Assembly (NCBI GenBank): GCA_910587065.1
Contig: CAJUMA010000002.1
Coordinates: forward strand, 32,282 to 96,281
Direction: 5' to 3'
From: an uncultured Bacilli bacterium
GTDB taxonomy: Bacteria; Bacillota_I; Bacilli_A; RF39; UBA660
Length of the DNA: 64,000 bases
Each line of letters opens with the position of its first letter. Position 1 is the first letter of the stretch. Below, in pieces: positions 51,562-59,496 of the stretch. The position numbers were made by a program, and so were the translations under genes. A model generated the notes under the pieces. That model searched no databases. It was not told where the DNA came from and saw only the letters and a program-made list of their open reading frames with translations.

Positions 51562-52611
51562 ATGAATATGTTCGAATATGTTACAAATTTTCAAGCCTCA
51601 TTTTCCGATGAGCCATTTAATGAAGTTGATAATTTAATTTTGTCCAATTTAACATATTTAGATTTTACTAATATTGTTCCAAATAATAAAGTTTCAATTA
51701 CTTTAAAAGATGCTGGCGATATTTATTTAAGCACTTATAAACGTAGAGATATAGCGAGACTTGGTATTGCACAAAAAGATGCCTATAAATTATTAGGTCT
51801 TGTTATAAAGTCCGAAAGATTTAAAAATATTTCACTATCTAATTACCGTTATATAACAAGTTTAGATTCCCAATTTTCGGCTATGACTTTTAAAATAGAT
51901 AAAAAATTAAAATATATTGGTTTTGAGGGAACTGATGAGTTAATATCGGGTTGGAAAGAAGATGCTTATCTTTCTTTTAAGTTTCCAGTAGATGCTCAAA
52001 AGTACGCTATTGATTACATAAATGAAGTAGTATCCGTTTTTGACCATGATATTATTTTAGGAGGACACTCTAAAGGAGGTAATCTTGCTTTAGTTTCTTC
52101 TATGAATATTAAATTTTATTTAAAAAGTAAAATAAAATGTGTTTATTCAAATGATGGGCCAGGTCTTAGAAAAGAAGAATTCTATTCCAAAAAATATCTT
52201 AATATTAAAGATAGATATGTTCATATAATACCAACTCACAGTCTTGTTGGGACACTTCTTTATAATGATTCTTATAAAGTGATTAAGACTACTAATAAAA
52301 ATATCTTTGCTCATGCTTCTGCTTCTTGGGTAATTGAAGGAAATCACTTTGTGCAAGGAAAACAGGATAAGAAATCTATCCAAATAGAAGAAAAGTTAAA
52401 TACTTATATTGCATCAATTAGTTATGAAGAACAGGAAAAAATTGTTAATGCTATTTTTCGTGACTTAGAACATCAAGGCTATAAAACATTAAATGAATTT
52501 TTAAATTTTCGTAAACTTTTAAAAACAATAAGTCATCTAAAGAATATTGATCCAAAAATAAAGTCTATTTTAAGTGATGTTGTCGAAATTATTCTAACAA
52601 ACTATTTATAA
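51562..52611 (+). CDS. Mbeg1-like alpha/beta hydrolase (DUF2974)
   Basis: 349 residues. YVTNFQASFSDEPFNEVDNLILSNLTYLDF at the start and IILGGHSKGGNLALVSS (nucleophile-elbow GHSKG with the Ser) near residue 165 identify the Mbeg1/DUF2974 group of alpha/beta hydrolases, common in Firmicutes. FEGTDELISGWKEDAYLSF precedes the elbow, as in lipase class 3 relatives. The substrate is unknown. Encoded 11 bp after the CmpB-like gene, so probably co-transcribed. Confidence 0.85.
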   Translation: MNMFEYVTNFQASFSDEPFNEVDNLILSNLTYLDFTNIVPNNKVSITLKDAGDIYLSTYKRRDIARLGIAQKDAYKLLGLVIKSERFKNISLSNYRYITSLDSQFSAMTFKIDKKLKYIGFEGTDELISGWKEDAYLSFKFPVDAQKYAIDYINEVVSVFDHDIILGGHSKGGNLALVSSMNIKFYLKSKIKCVYSNDGPGLRKEEFYSKKYLNIKDRYVHIIPTHSLVGTLLYNDSYKVIKTTNKNIFAHASASWVIEGNHFVQGKQDKKSIQIEEKLNTYIASISYEEQEKIVNAIFRDLEHQGYKTLNEFLNFRKLLKTISHLKNIDPKIKSILSDVVEIILTNYL

Positions 52612-52620
52612 GAGCAAATA

Positions 52621-52631
52621 TATGTTATAAT
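52621..52631 (+). promoter_or_regulatory. Extended -10 promoter
   Basis: TATG-T-TATAAT at 52621-52631, ahead of the small lipoprotein gene. Confidence 0.6.
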
Positions 52632-52654
52632 CTTTATAGATATTAGGTGATAAT

Positions 52655-53074
52655 ATGAAGAAAGTACTATTGATTGCTGCCATTCTCTTATTTCTTACGG
52701 CCTGTAAATCAGCGAATGGAAATAGTATATCAAAATTAGAAACAACGATATATAAAACACATTCTCATGATGAGTTAGTTATTGAAAGTGGTTTTGATTA
52801 TATAAAGAAAATATTTACAGATAAAGATACATTTTATCATGCCTCGCTTTTAACTATTGAGTATGGATCTGAGGAAACAAAAGAATTAGAAAATAAAATA
52901 AAAGAAGAAACAAATAGTTATGAAGTACTCTACATTAAATTTTCTTTTAAAACAGGAGATGTAGCTTATCAAGCTATGCAAAGTAATCATATATATAACT
53001 ATGAAACTTATTTAATAAAATCTTATAAAGAAGATATTTGGCATATTTATAAAATGGAAGAAGAGTTAAAATAA
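52655..53074 (+). CDS. Small lipoprotein, unknown function
   Basis: 139 residues. The signal KKVLLIAAILLFLTACKS has a clear lipobox (LTAC, Cys17). The mature domain of about 120 residues has FDYIKKIFTDKDTFYHASLLTIEY and ends in a beta-rich segment with TYLIKSYKEDIWHIYKME. It may be a DUF4829-like or NTF2-like small extracytoplasmic domain; I cannot assign it firmly. It has an AGGTGATAAT-ATG start and its own promoter and terminator. Confidence 0.72.
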   Translation: MKKVLLIAAILLFLTACKSANGNSISKLETTIYKTHSHDELVIESGFDYIKKIFTDKDTFYHASLLTIEYGSEETKELENKIKEETNSYEVLYIKFSFKTGDVAYQAMQSNHIYNYETYLIKSYKEDIWHIYKMEEELK

Positions 53075-53086
53075 AACTCTTTTTTT
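53062..53086 (+). terminator. Intrinsic terminator (plus-strand gene)
   Basis: AGAGTT (53062-53067) pairs with AACTCT (53075-53080), then six T. Confidence 0.7.
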
Positions 53087-53089
53087 CAT

Positions 53090-53111
53090 AAAAAAAGTCC
53101 ATTAAAGGACT
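53090..53111 (-). terminator. Intrinsic terminator (minus-strand gene)
   Basis: AGTCC/GGACT stem (53096-53100 and 53107-53111); on the minus strand it is followed by a seven-T run, just after the TspO-like stop codon. Confidence 0.7.
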
Positions 53112-53559
53112 AATTTAATAAGTATATACTGAATGTTAGGTACGCTGCAAAAATACACCAAATGAAATAGGGAATGTTTATAAAAAAACTAGTTTTATAA
53201 TATTTAAATAATTCATAAAGAAGTATTAAAACAGATAAGGTTAGACAAATAATCTCAATTGTTCCAATAAATCTAAATTTAAGAATAAAAAATATTATCG
53301 GCCAAATTAAGTTTAAAGATAATTGAGTATAATAAGTTGGAGCAATACTTTTTACCGGACCATACTCTTTATAAAGTAAATAGGAAAGTCCCATAAGAAA
53401 ATAGATAATTGTCCACATAACAGGAAATATCCATGATGGAGGGGCAAAAAGTGGTTTAATTAAGTAATCGTAATCTATATAATCGCGTATCAAAAAGGCA
53501 ACAATTAATCCTAAGATTAAGGGAGTAAATAAATAAACTCCTTTTTTTAAAAATTTCAT
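53110..53559 (-). CDS. tspO: TspO/MBR family protein
   Basis: 149 residues with five membrane helices. FAPPSWIFPVMWTIIYFLMG is the family's P-x-W-x-F-x-x-x-W signature, and NLIWPIIFF and IPYFIWCIFAAYLTF mark helices 3 and 5. TspO proteins bind porphyrins and sterol-like ligands and act in stress responses; the exact role in Firmicutes is unsettled. RBS GAGGATG. A single-gene unit convergent with the lipoprotein gene. Confidence 0.88.
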   Translation of the reverse strand: MKFLKKGVYLFTPLILGLIVAFLIRDYIDYDYLIKPLFAPPSWIFPVMWTIIYFLMGLSYLLYKEYGPVKSIAPTYYTQLSLNLIWPIIFFILKFRFIGTIEIICLTLSVLILLYELFKYYKTSFFINIPYFIWCIFAAYLTFSIYLLN

Positions 53560-53670
53560 TATATCATCCTCACTAATATTGTATACATAAATCCGCTTTT
53601 TTATGTAAAAAGTCTATGGACAATATAATCTAAACTTGTTATAGTATTCTTATAGATAAGGAGAGCAATC

Positions 53671-54543
53671 ATGGAAAAAGTACTATTTACTAATGATTTA
53701 TCATCAAATGGTTTAGTTAAAATATTTGATGCATTGAATGTTAAATTAAAAGGAAATGTTGCTGTAAAAGTTCATTCTGGTGAAAAAGGAAATCAGAACT
53801 TTTTAAAACCCGAATATGTTGAAGAGCTTATAAATCATGTTAATGGAACAGTTGTCGAATGCAATACAGCTTATGAAGGAGCGAGAAATACAACAGAAAA
53901 GCACGAGCAACTAATGAAAGAACATGGTTGGAGTAAAGTATTCAAAATAGATATATTAGACTCGGTTGGTCCTGATAAAGTTATACCAATTGAAAAAGGG
54001 CTTCATTTAACCAAAAACTATGTGGGAGCAAATATTGATAAATATGATTCGGTTTTAGTACTATCCCATTTTAAAGGACATCCAATGGGTGGTTTTGGTG
54101 GAGCCTTAAAACAGTTATCTATTGGTTTTGCTTCAAGCAAAGGTAAAGCCTACATTCATTGTGTTGGCGATGAAGATGGAAGTGAAGCCGACTTCTTTAA
54201 AGTAAAACAAGAAAACTTTATTGAATCAATGGCTGATGCTGCCTCTACTATCCATAATAAATTTAAAGGTAATATAGTTTATATAAATGTTATGTCTAAC
54301 ATGTCAGTTGACTGTGATTGTTGCTATATAGCAGAAGATCCATGTATGTCTGATATTGGTATTCTTGCCTCAACAGATCCACTAGCGGTAGATCAAGCTT
54401 GTATAGATTTAATATATAATTCTACTGATCCCGGAAAAGATCATTTAATTGAAAGAATAGAATCAAGAAAAGGAACACTTATACTAGAAGCAGCTGAAAA
54501 ATTAAATATTGGTTCAAGAGAATACGAGCTTATAAAAATTTAA
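53671..54543 (+). CDS. DUF362-domain protein lacking the ferredoxin part
   Basis: 290 residues. VAVKVHSGEKGNQNFLKPEYVEEL, VLVLSHFKGHPMGGFGGALKQLSIGFAS and the end region DIGILASTDPLAVDQACIDLI are DUF362 features. A CDCC cluster (SVDCDCCYIAEDPC) lies near residue 214 and could hold a metal, but there is no CxxCxxCxxxCP 4Fe-4S domain as in many relatives. The enzymatic role is unknown. RBS AAGGAGAG, own terminator. Confidence 0.82.
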   Translation: MEKVLFTNDLSSNGLVKIFDALNVKLKGNVAVKVHSGEKGNQNFLKPEYVEELINHVNGTVVECNTAYEGARNTTEKHEQLMKEHGWSKVFKIDILDSVGPDKVIPIEKGLHLTKNYVGANIDKYDSVLVLSHFKGHPMGGFGGALKQLSIGFASSKGKAYIHCVGDEDGSEADFFKVKQENFIESMADAASTIHNKFKGNIVYINVMSNMSVDCDCCYIAEDPCMSDIGILASTDPLAVDQACIDLIYNSTDPGKDHLIERIESRKGTLILEAAEKLNIGSREYELIKI

Positions 54544-54566
54544 AGAGTTCAGAATGACTCTTTTTT
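54542..54566 (+). terminator. Intrinsic terminator
   Basis: AAAGAGT (54542-54548) pairs with ACTCTTT (54557-54563) with T residues following. Confidence 0.75.
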
Positions 54567-54614
54567 CTATGCATTAAAATGCAAAAAAATCATACTATTT
54601 TATAGGTGAGGAAG

Positions 54615-55097
54615 ATGAAAGAAGAGAACGCAGTAGCATCGCTAGTAGAAGATTATTTAAATTTAAAAAAACATGAGTTTAAAAGTATAGTCGATAAAAT
54701 AACACCCAAAAACCCAAAATTTATAAGTAAAATAGAGAAAAATAAATATTTAAATTATGAAGATATACACATAATATTAATCTATAATTATACAGACTAT
54801 GAAATAAGAGAAGATAAATACTATCATACCTTAAATGATACTTTAATAGATATAACACACTTTACAAGGGAAAAAGATAATCTATTAGAGTTTTTAAAAA
54901 AAGAATTAAAAAGAACTTTAAAAGAATATAAAATAAATGATGAAATGATTGATCTTGTTTTAAATATAAATAATGATAATTTTTTTGTTCTTGAAAAGGG
55001 GCTTAACTTTATCTATAGTTATAACCAATTTGGCATAAAAAATACAGAACAGTTTTCGATACTTGTTAACTATGTGGTGCTAAATGACATTAATTGA
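54615..55097 (+). CDS. Hypothetical soluble protein
   Basis: 160 residues from ATG 54615, with AGGTGAGGAAG directly upstream (the in-frame GTG at 54606 is part of it). Highly charged, helical at both ends, with a central YEDIHIILIYNYTDYEIREDKYYHTL segment that reads as strands. No membrane segment or known motif. It overlaps the start of mntP by 14 bp, so the two are co-translated, which may tie it to manganese homeostasis; that link is inference only. Confidence 0.65.
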   Translation: MKEENAVASLVEDYLNLKKHEFKSIVDKITPKNPKFISKIEKNKYLNYEDIHIILIYNYTDYEIREDKYYHTLNDTLIDITHFTREKDNLLEFLKKELKRTLKEYKINDEMIDLVLNINNDNFFVLEKGLNFIYSYNQFGIKNTEQFSILVNYVVLNDIN

Positions 55098-55626
55098 GAT
55101 ATTTATAATAGGTGTTTCTTTATCCTGTGATGCCTTTGCTGTTGCTTTTTCAAAAGGCATTAGTATAAACAAAGTTTTATTTTATCATCCTCTAATAGTT
55201 GGCTTCTATTTTGGACTTTTTCAAGGAGTTATGCCATGCCTCGGGTATATTTTTTCAAGTAGTTTAAGTATTTATTTAATTCGTTATAGCCATTTAATAG
55301 GCTTTATTATTATTTTCATAATTGGAATTAATATGTATAGGGAAGAAACACCTGAAGGAAATGAATTATTAGATTTTAAAACAATGCTTCCTTTGGCTAT
55401 CGGAACATCCATTGATGCACTAGCTGTTGGTTTAACACTTCCTTTTATGGTTGAAAGTATTTTAATTCCTGCTTTAGTGATTGGAACAACGACATTTATC
55501 CTTTCAATACTTGCAGTAATATTTGCAAGCAAAATAAAAGATAAGATAAACTCATCTCCGCAAAAGGCTGGTGGGCTTATACTTATCTTAATTGCCATAA
55601 AAATGTTATTAGAATTCTTATTTTAG
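55084..55626 (+). CDS. mntP: Manganese efflux pump MntP
   Basis: 180 residues and six membrane helices in two repeats. GVSLSCDAFAVAFSKGI and LAIGTSIDALAVGLTLPFM are the paired Asp-containing motifs of the MntP (formerly DUF204) family, which exports Mn2+. The 14-bp overlap with the preceding gene suggests translational coupling. No yybP-ykoY manganese riboswitch is visible upstream. Confidence 0.93.
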   Translation: MTLIEIFIIGVSLSCDAFAVAFSKGISINKVLFYHPLIVGFYFGLFQGVMPCLGYIFSSSLSIYLIRYSHLIGFIIIFIIGINMYREETPEGNELLDFKTMLPLAIGTSIDALAVGLTLPFMVESILIPALVIGTTTFILSILAVIFASKIKDKINSSPQKAGGLILILIAIKMLLEFLF

Positions 55627-56187
55627 ATTTTGTCCGTTTTCATCGGACTTTTTTATTTGCCATGGATTAACACTTTCTCCTAGTACTTGAACATCGGAAA
55701 TGCTTTTATCTTTAAATAAAGAATGTACATAATTTACGATTTCATTTTCCGGATCTAAAACATAATCTTCAATGGGAATTCCGAGTAAAGTTTCAGGTAC
55801 AGGAGCATAACCTGTACGCTTTTGTAGTGCACTTCGATAGGTCATATCCATTTCTTCAAAAATATTATGTTTCATGTAATGTATTATTTCACCATCTTCA
55901 CAATTTAAAAGACTAAGTTCTAAACGAGCAAGTGCTTTACCAGTATTGTTTAGTGCTGCTTTACTTGCAAAATATGGCATGTGCATAGATACACCTAACA
56001 TCAAAGTTTGTCTTCCCTCAGAAGTTAAATAGCTTAATAAATCAAATAAACAAATCTTTGTTTCATCAGGTATATCAGCAGTAGGCATTAAAAACTCAGC
56101 CACATCATTTGGTCTTGTTAAATCAAGGTTAACACCTTTAATTTTAGCAAGTTCTAAAATTGCTTTTGTAAACCAATTATCAGGCAT
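55618..56187 (-). CDS. Hypothetical protein
   Basis: 189 residues, apparently soluble. Notable stretches are KGVNLDLTRPNDVAEFLMPTAD, a helical LFDLLSYLTSEGRQTLMLGVSMHMPYF and ALARLELSLLNCEDGEIIHYMKHNIFEEM. I do not recognise a family. It has one of the best ribosome binding sites in the window (AAGGAGGA) and overlaps mntP tail to tail by 9 bp, so its last codons double as the mntP terminator hairpin. Confidence 0.7.
   Translation of the reverse strand: MPDNWFTKAILELAKIKGVNLDLTRPNDVAEFLMPTADIPDETKICLFDLLSYLTSEGRQTLMLGVSMHMPYFASKAALNNTGKALARLELSLLNCEDGEIIHYMKHNIFEEMDMTYRSALQKRTGYAPVPETLLGIPIEDYVLDPENEIVNYVHSLFKDKSISDVQVLGESVNPWQIKKSDENGQNLK
55632..55654 (+). terminator. Intrinsic terminator within the tail of the convergent gene
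   Basis: GTCCG (55632-55636) pairs with CGGAC (55644-55648), with six T. It lies inside the 3' coding part of the minus-strand gene. Confidence 0.75.
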
Positions 56188-56325
56188 AGTATTCCTCCTT
56201 TCTTAATTGTACTTTATAGTAACATAGCAGATTATTTTTGTCAAAAGATAAGTTCTAACTTGAATATTAAAAATTTTAAATGTATTATAAAGATAAGTAG
56301 AGTAATAATGTTAGGAATTGATAAA

Positions 56326-58818
56326 ATGATTGAATTAAAAAATATTAAGAAAATATATAAAGCTAAAAAAACAGAAGATACAATTGCCTTAAATAACATA
56401 TCCACATCTATACCTTCAAAAGGATTAGTATTTATTGTTGGTGCATCAGGTTCAGGTAAGTCAACTCTTCTTAATTGTCTAGGTGGTCTTGATAAAGTTG
56501 ATTCAGGTAGTATTATTGTTGATAACATTGATATAACTAAACTAAGTGAACATGATTTAGACAAGTTTAGAAACTCATTTCTTGGTTTTGTCTTTCAAGA
56601 CTACAATATTATTGAAGATTATAATGTCTTTGAAAATGTTAACTTATCTCTTGAATTACAAGGGAAAAATGATTCTAAATTAGTCAGTAGTACACTTAAT
56701 AGTTTAGGGCTAGAAGGCTTAGAAAAAAGAAATATAAATGAACTATCTGGTGGCCAAAAACAAAGGGTAGCAATTGCTCGAGCCTTAGTAAAAAATCCCT
56801 CGCTTATTCTTGCCGATGAACCAACAGGAAACTTAGATTCTAAATCAAGTAAACAAATATTTGAAATTCTAAAAAATATTAGTAAGGATAGAACTGTCCT
56901 TGTCGTATCTCATGATAGGGAAATGGCGAAGAGTTATGGTGATATTATAATTGAAATAAGTGACGGAAATATCATTAAAGAAACAAAAAGAAAAACTAAA
57001 GAAGAAAACAAAAAAGAAGTTAGTTTAAAACAATTTCATATTTCAAGAAAGAATATTTTAAAGCTGACTTTTGGGAACATCAAAGCTAAAATGGGAAAAT
57101 TTATTTTTACAATAATACTACTAAGCTTTGCCTTTTTCTTTATGGAATTCGCTTTTAATGCCTATCTATTTAAATCATCATCACTTGCTAGTGATACAAT
57201 GCACAGAAATAATGACTTTTATTTTAACATAGGAAAACAATCATGTGCTTTCGAAAGTGGCGAAATATATTGTAAAGATTTAATTTTAGATGAAAATGAT
57301 GTAAAAGAATTAGAGCGTGCAACAAAGCATAAATTAAATCGTGTTTACATGCTTAAAGATGGAAGTGATTATCTAACATTTAAAACCAACAGCGCGCAAC
57401 CTATAAATGAGTACTATACATCAAGATCATCAGCATTTGTATCAGTAGATGATGACACTGTTTTAACAGATCTTGTTGGGAGTAAACCAAATACCAAAAA
57501 AGAAATTGTCATAAGCCAAAGAGAAGCCGAATTTATAGTTAAATATGGTATTATAGATTCCAATAATGGAAATTATCAGCCAGAAAATTTAAATGATTTA
57601 ATTAATGATAAAAAAGAAGTTAAATTAGGTAACACAACTGTAATTATCACCGGATATATTAAATTAAATGATCATACTCTTGATGAATTTAAAGATAAAG
57701 AAAACATTAACAATGATAATTATAAAGATTATTTTAATAATTATATTGATGGTCATGATGAATATTTTTATGTAACAAAAGATTTTATAAAAGAGATTAA
57801 TTTGACTGTTGATTATAATGAAATTCTTAAAGACTTTGAATTTGTTACTCGGGAATTTGGTGATATAACATATCTTCATAACTATCAAAAAGAAATTATG
57901 AATGGGGCTTTAACTGTTTTAACTAAAGAAGGCACTAAAATAATAGATTCTTTAAAAGAAAATGAAATAATCGTACCTATTAGTGCTTTAGAGGTTTATA
58001 GCACTGATTATAAAAGTGGTTTAGAGAAATTTTATAAGGAACATCCAAAATATACTTATGAAGAAAGTGTTAATGCTTATACGATAGAATATTTAAATAA
58101 AAATAGATTTATTGAAAAAAAATTTTATACAGAAAGACTAGATAAATTGCCAAGCAAAGACGTAAAAATTATTGGAATAGTTCCTGGAAATAAGCTGTAC
58201 GTAAGTCAGCAATTATTAGAATACTTCAAAGATTATAACAAAATTCTTATTACAACAAGGCTGTATGAAAGTAGTAAAGAAAAAATTAAATATATATTTG
58301 ATAACTTAGAATTAGATAGTGAATATTACACGCAAAGAAAAGTAGGTGTTTTTAATACAATTGATTATAAATTTATAAGAGATATTTCAACAATAAAAAT
58401 GCTTTATGAACATGGTAAAGGATACATAGCAGTTATAACAGCCGTTTTTATACTATTTGCTATACTTTTATTTTATAATTTTATTGCAACGACAATTACT
58501 TACTCTAAAAAGAAAATAGGGATTTTAAGAGCAATCGGAACAAGCCATAAAGATGTAGGAAAAATATTTAGTTATGAAAGTTTAATAATAGGGGTATTAT
58601 CCACCATTATATCTATAATAATTTGGCTTCCTGTAACTAAACTTGTTAATAGAACTTTTAATTATACAAGTCTTTTAAATATTAATTATATTGTTATTGA
58701 ACCGGAAACAGCATTAATAACTTTTATTTCCGTTATGATTGGCTCACTTCTTTTAACAAGTGTTTGTTTGAGTAGATTAGCACATATTAAACCAATTGAT
58801 GCAATACTTGACAAATAA
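56326..58818 (+). CDS. ABC transporter, ATPase fused to MacB/FtsX-type permease
   Basis: 830 residues from ATG 56326 (AGGA at 56313). Residues 1-220 are the ATPase: Walker A VGASGSGKST, signature LSGGQKQRVAIARAL, Walker B LILADEPTGNLDS. One membrane helix (about 265-290) leads to an extracytoplasmic domain of some 370 residues. Three C-terminal helices follow, with KKKIGILRAIGTSHKDV as the FtsX motif. This is the MacB mechanotransmission topology, used for peptide or lipoprotein handling and antibiotic resistance. No periplasmic-type partner is adjacent. Confidence 0.88.
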   Translation: MIELKNIKKIYKAKKTEDTIALNNISTSIPSKGLVFIVGASGSGKSTLLNCLGGLDKVDSGSIIVDNIDITKLSEHDLDKFRNSFLGFVFQDYNIIEDYNVFENVNLSLELQGKNDSKLVSSTLNSLGLEGLEKRNINELSGGQKQRVAIARALVKNPSLILADEPTGNLDSKSSKQIFEILKNISKDRTVLVVSHDREMAKSYGDIIIEISDGNIIKETKRKTKEENKKEVSLKQFHISRKNILKLTFGNIKAKMGKFIFTIILLSFAFFFMEFAFNAYLFKSSSLASDTMHRNNDFYFNIGKQSCAFESGEIYCKDLILDENDVKELERATKHKLNRVYMLKDGSDYLTFKTNSAQPINEYYTSRSSAFVSVDDDTVLTDLVGSKPNTKKEIVISQREAEFIVKYGIIDSNNGNYQPENLNDLINDKKEVKLGNTTVIITGYIKLNDHTLDEFKDKENINNDNYKDYFNNYIDGHDEYFYVTKDFIKEINLTVDYNEILKDFEFVTREFGDITYLHNYQKEIMNGALTVLTKEGTKIIDSLKENEIIVPISALEVYSTDYKSGLEKFYKEHPKYTYEESVNAYTIEYLNKNRFIEKKFYTERLDKLPSKDVKIIGIVPGNKLYVSQQLLEYFKDYNKILITTRLYESSKEKIKYIFDNLELDSEYYTQRKVGVFNTIDYKFIRDISTIKMLYEHGKGYIAVITAVFILFAILLFYNFIATTITYSKKKIGILRAIGTSHKDVGKIFSYESLIIGVLSTIISIIIWLPVTKLVNRTFNYTSLLNINYIVIEPETALITFISVMIGSLLLTSVCLSRLAHIKPIDAILDK

Positions 58819-58902
58819 GTGCAGTGAATTGTAAAAAAATTTTTTCTTCGTTGATTTAATAAATAAAAAATGATAACATATTAAAAAATAGAGGTAGATA
58901 TA

Positions 58903-59223
58903 ATGAACGAATTAAATAATCAAGAAAGTGTGTTAAAACAAAAAAATAAATCAGGAGTATTAGTTATTATATTATCAATCATAATAGTACTTTTAATAGG
59001 CTACATTCTTATAGATAAGCTTGTATTAGAAAAAAACGAAGAACAGCAACCTTCTTCAACAAACTCAACTACAACTACAACTAAAACTACAGCGGCGGAA
59101 AATCAAAATGACAATGATGAACTAAGAGGCAATGAAATCATATCAGTTTACTTCCTCCAACATTTAATGCTGAGGCAAGAGCTGAGAAAATACCAAACTT
59201 TATTATCATTAGCTATAAAATAG
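58903..59223 (+). CDS. Single-pass membrane protein, probably a truncated or frameshifted remnant
   Basis: 106 residues: a short cytoplasmic start, one membrane helix (VLVIILSIIIVLLIGYILI), then a Thr/Ser/Asn-rich stalk. After NDNDELRGNE the sequence looks unlike a normal domain. Adding one A to the AAA run at 59135-59137 gives a frame ending at 59234 with HISLLPPTFNAEARAEKIPNF, which resembles the start of an extracytoplasmic domain. So it may be the remnant of a longer anchored protein. The terminator at 59220 follows immediately in either case. Confidence 0.5.
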   Translation: MNELNNQESVLKQKNKSGVLVIILSIIIVLLIGYILIDKLVLEKNEEQQPSSTNSTTTTTKTTAAENQNDNDELRGNEIISVYFLQHLMLRQELRKYQTLLSLAIK

Positions 59224-59247
59224 ATATGAAATGATATCTATTTTTTA
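59220..59247 (+). terminator. Intrinsic terminator
   Basis: ATAGATAT (59220-59227) pairs with ATATCTAT (59234-59241), with a T run. Confidence 0.8.
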
Positions 59248-59331
59248 TTTAAGTAGTGTTTTGTTTTCTAATTCTTTAGTTTTATAAGTTCTGTATCAGT
59301 AGTAAATATAGGATTTTTTCACAATTTAAAA

Positions 59332-59358
59332 ACTCACACCATCGTGTGAGTAATTTTT
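59332..59358 (+). terminator. Orphan terminator hairpin
   Basis: A perfect 8-bp stem ACTCACAC/GTGTGAGT (59332-59339 and 59344-59351), loop CATC, then AATTTTTT. No gene precedes it directly. It may mark the edge of the ABC-3C island or the end of a lost gene. The rest of the 59.25-59.49 kb gap shows nothing. Confidence 0.65.
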
Positions 59359-59496
59359 TCATGGGGCAATAAGTAAACGAGTTTTGCACCCAAGTAGTAA
59401 AAGTATTTAATTAATACTTGATGAATTAATTATAGCACTTATATATCCATTTGTGCAAGAAGTAAATTTTATCAATTAAAATAGAATTCATATATA

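Noticed and set aside
54542..55083. Manganese riboswitch (yybP-ykoY) upstream of mntP
   Set aside because: The upstream interval is an ordinary terminator plus an open reading frame overlapping mntP; no conserved riboswitch core could be seen.
56241..56564. Minus-strand open frame over the start of the MacB-like transporter
   Set aside because: It lies opposite the conserved Walker A region and has no supporting signals.
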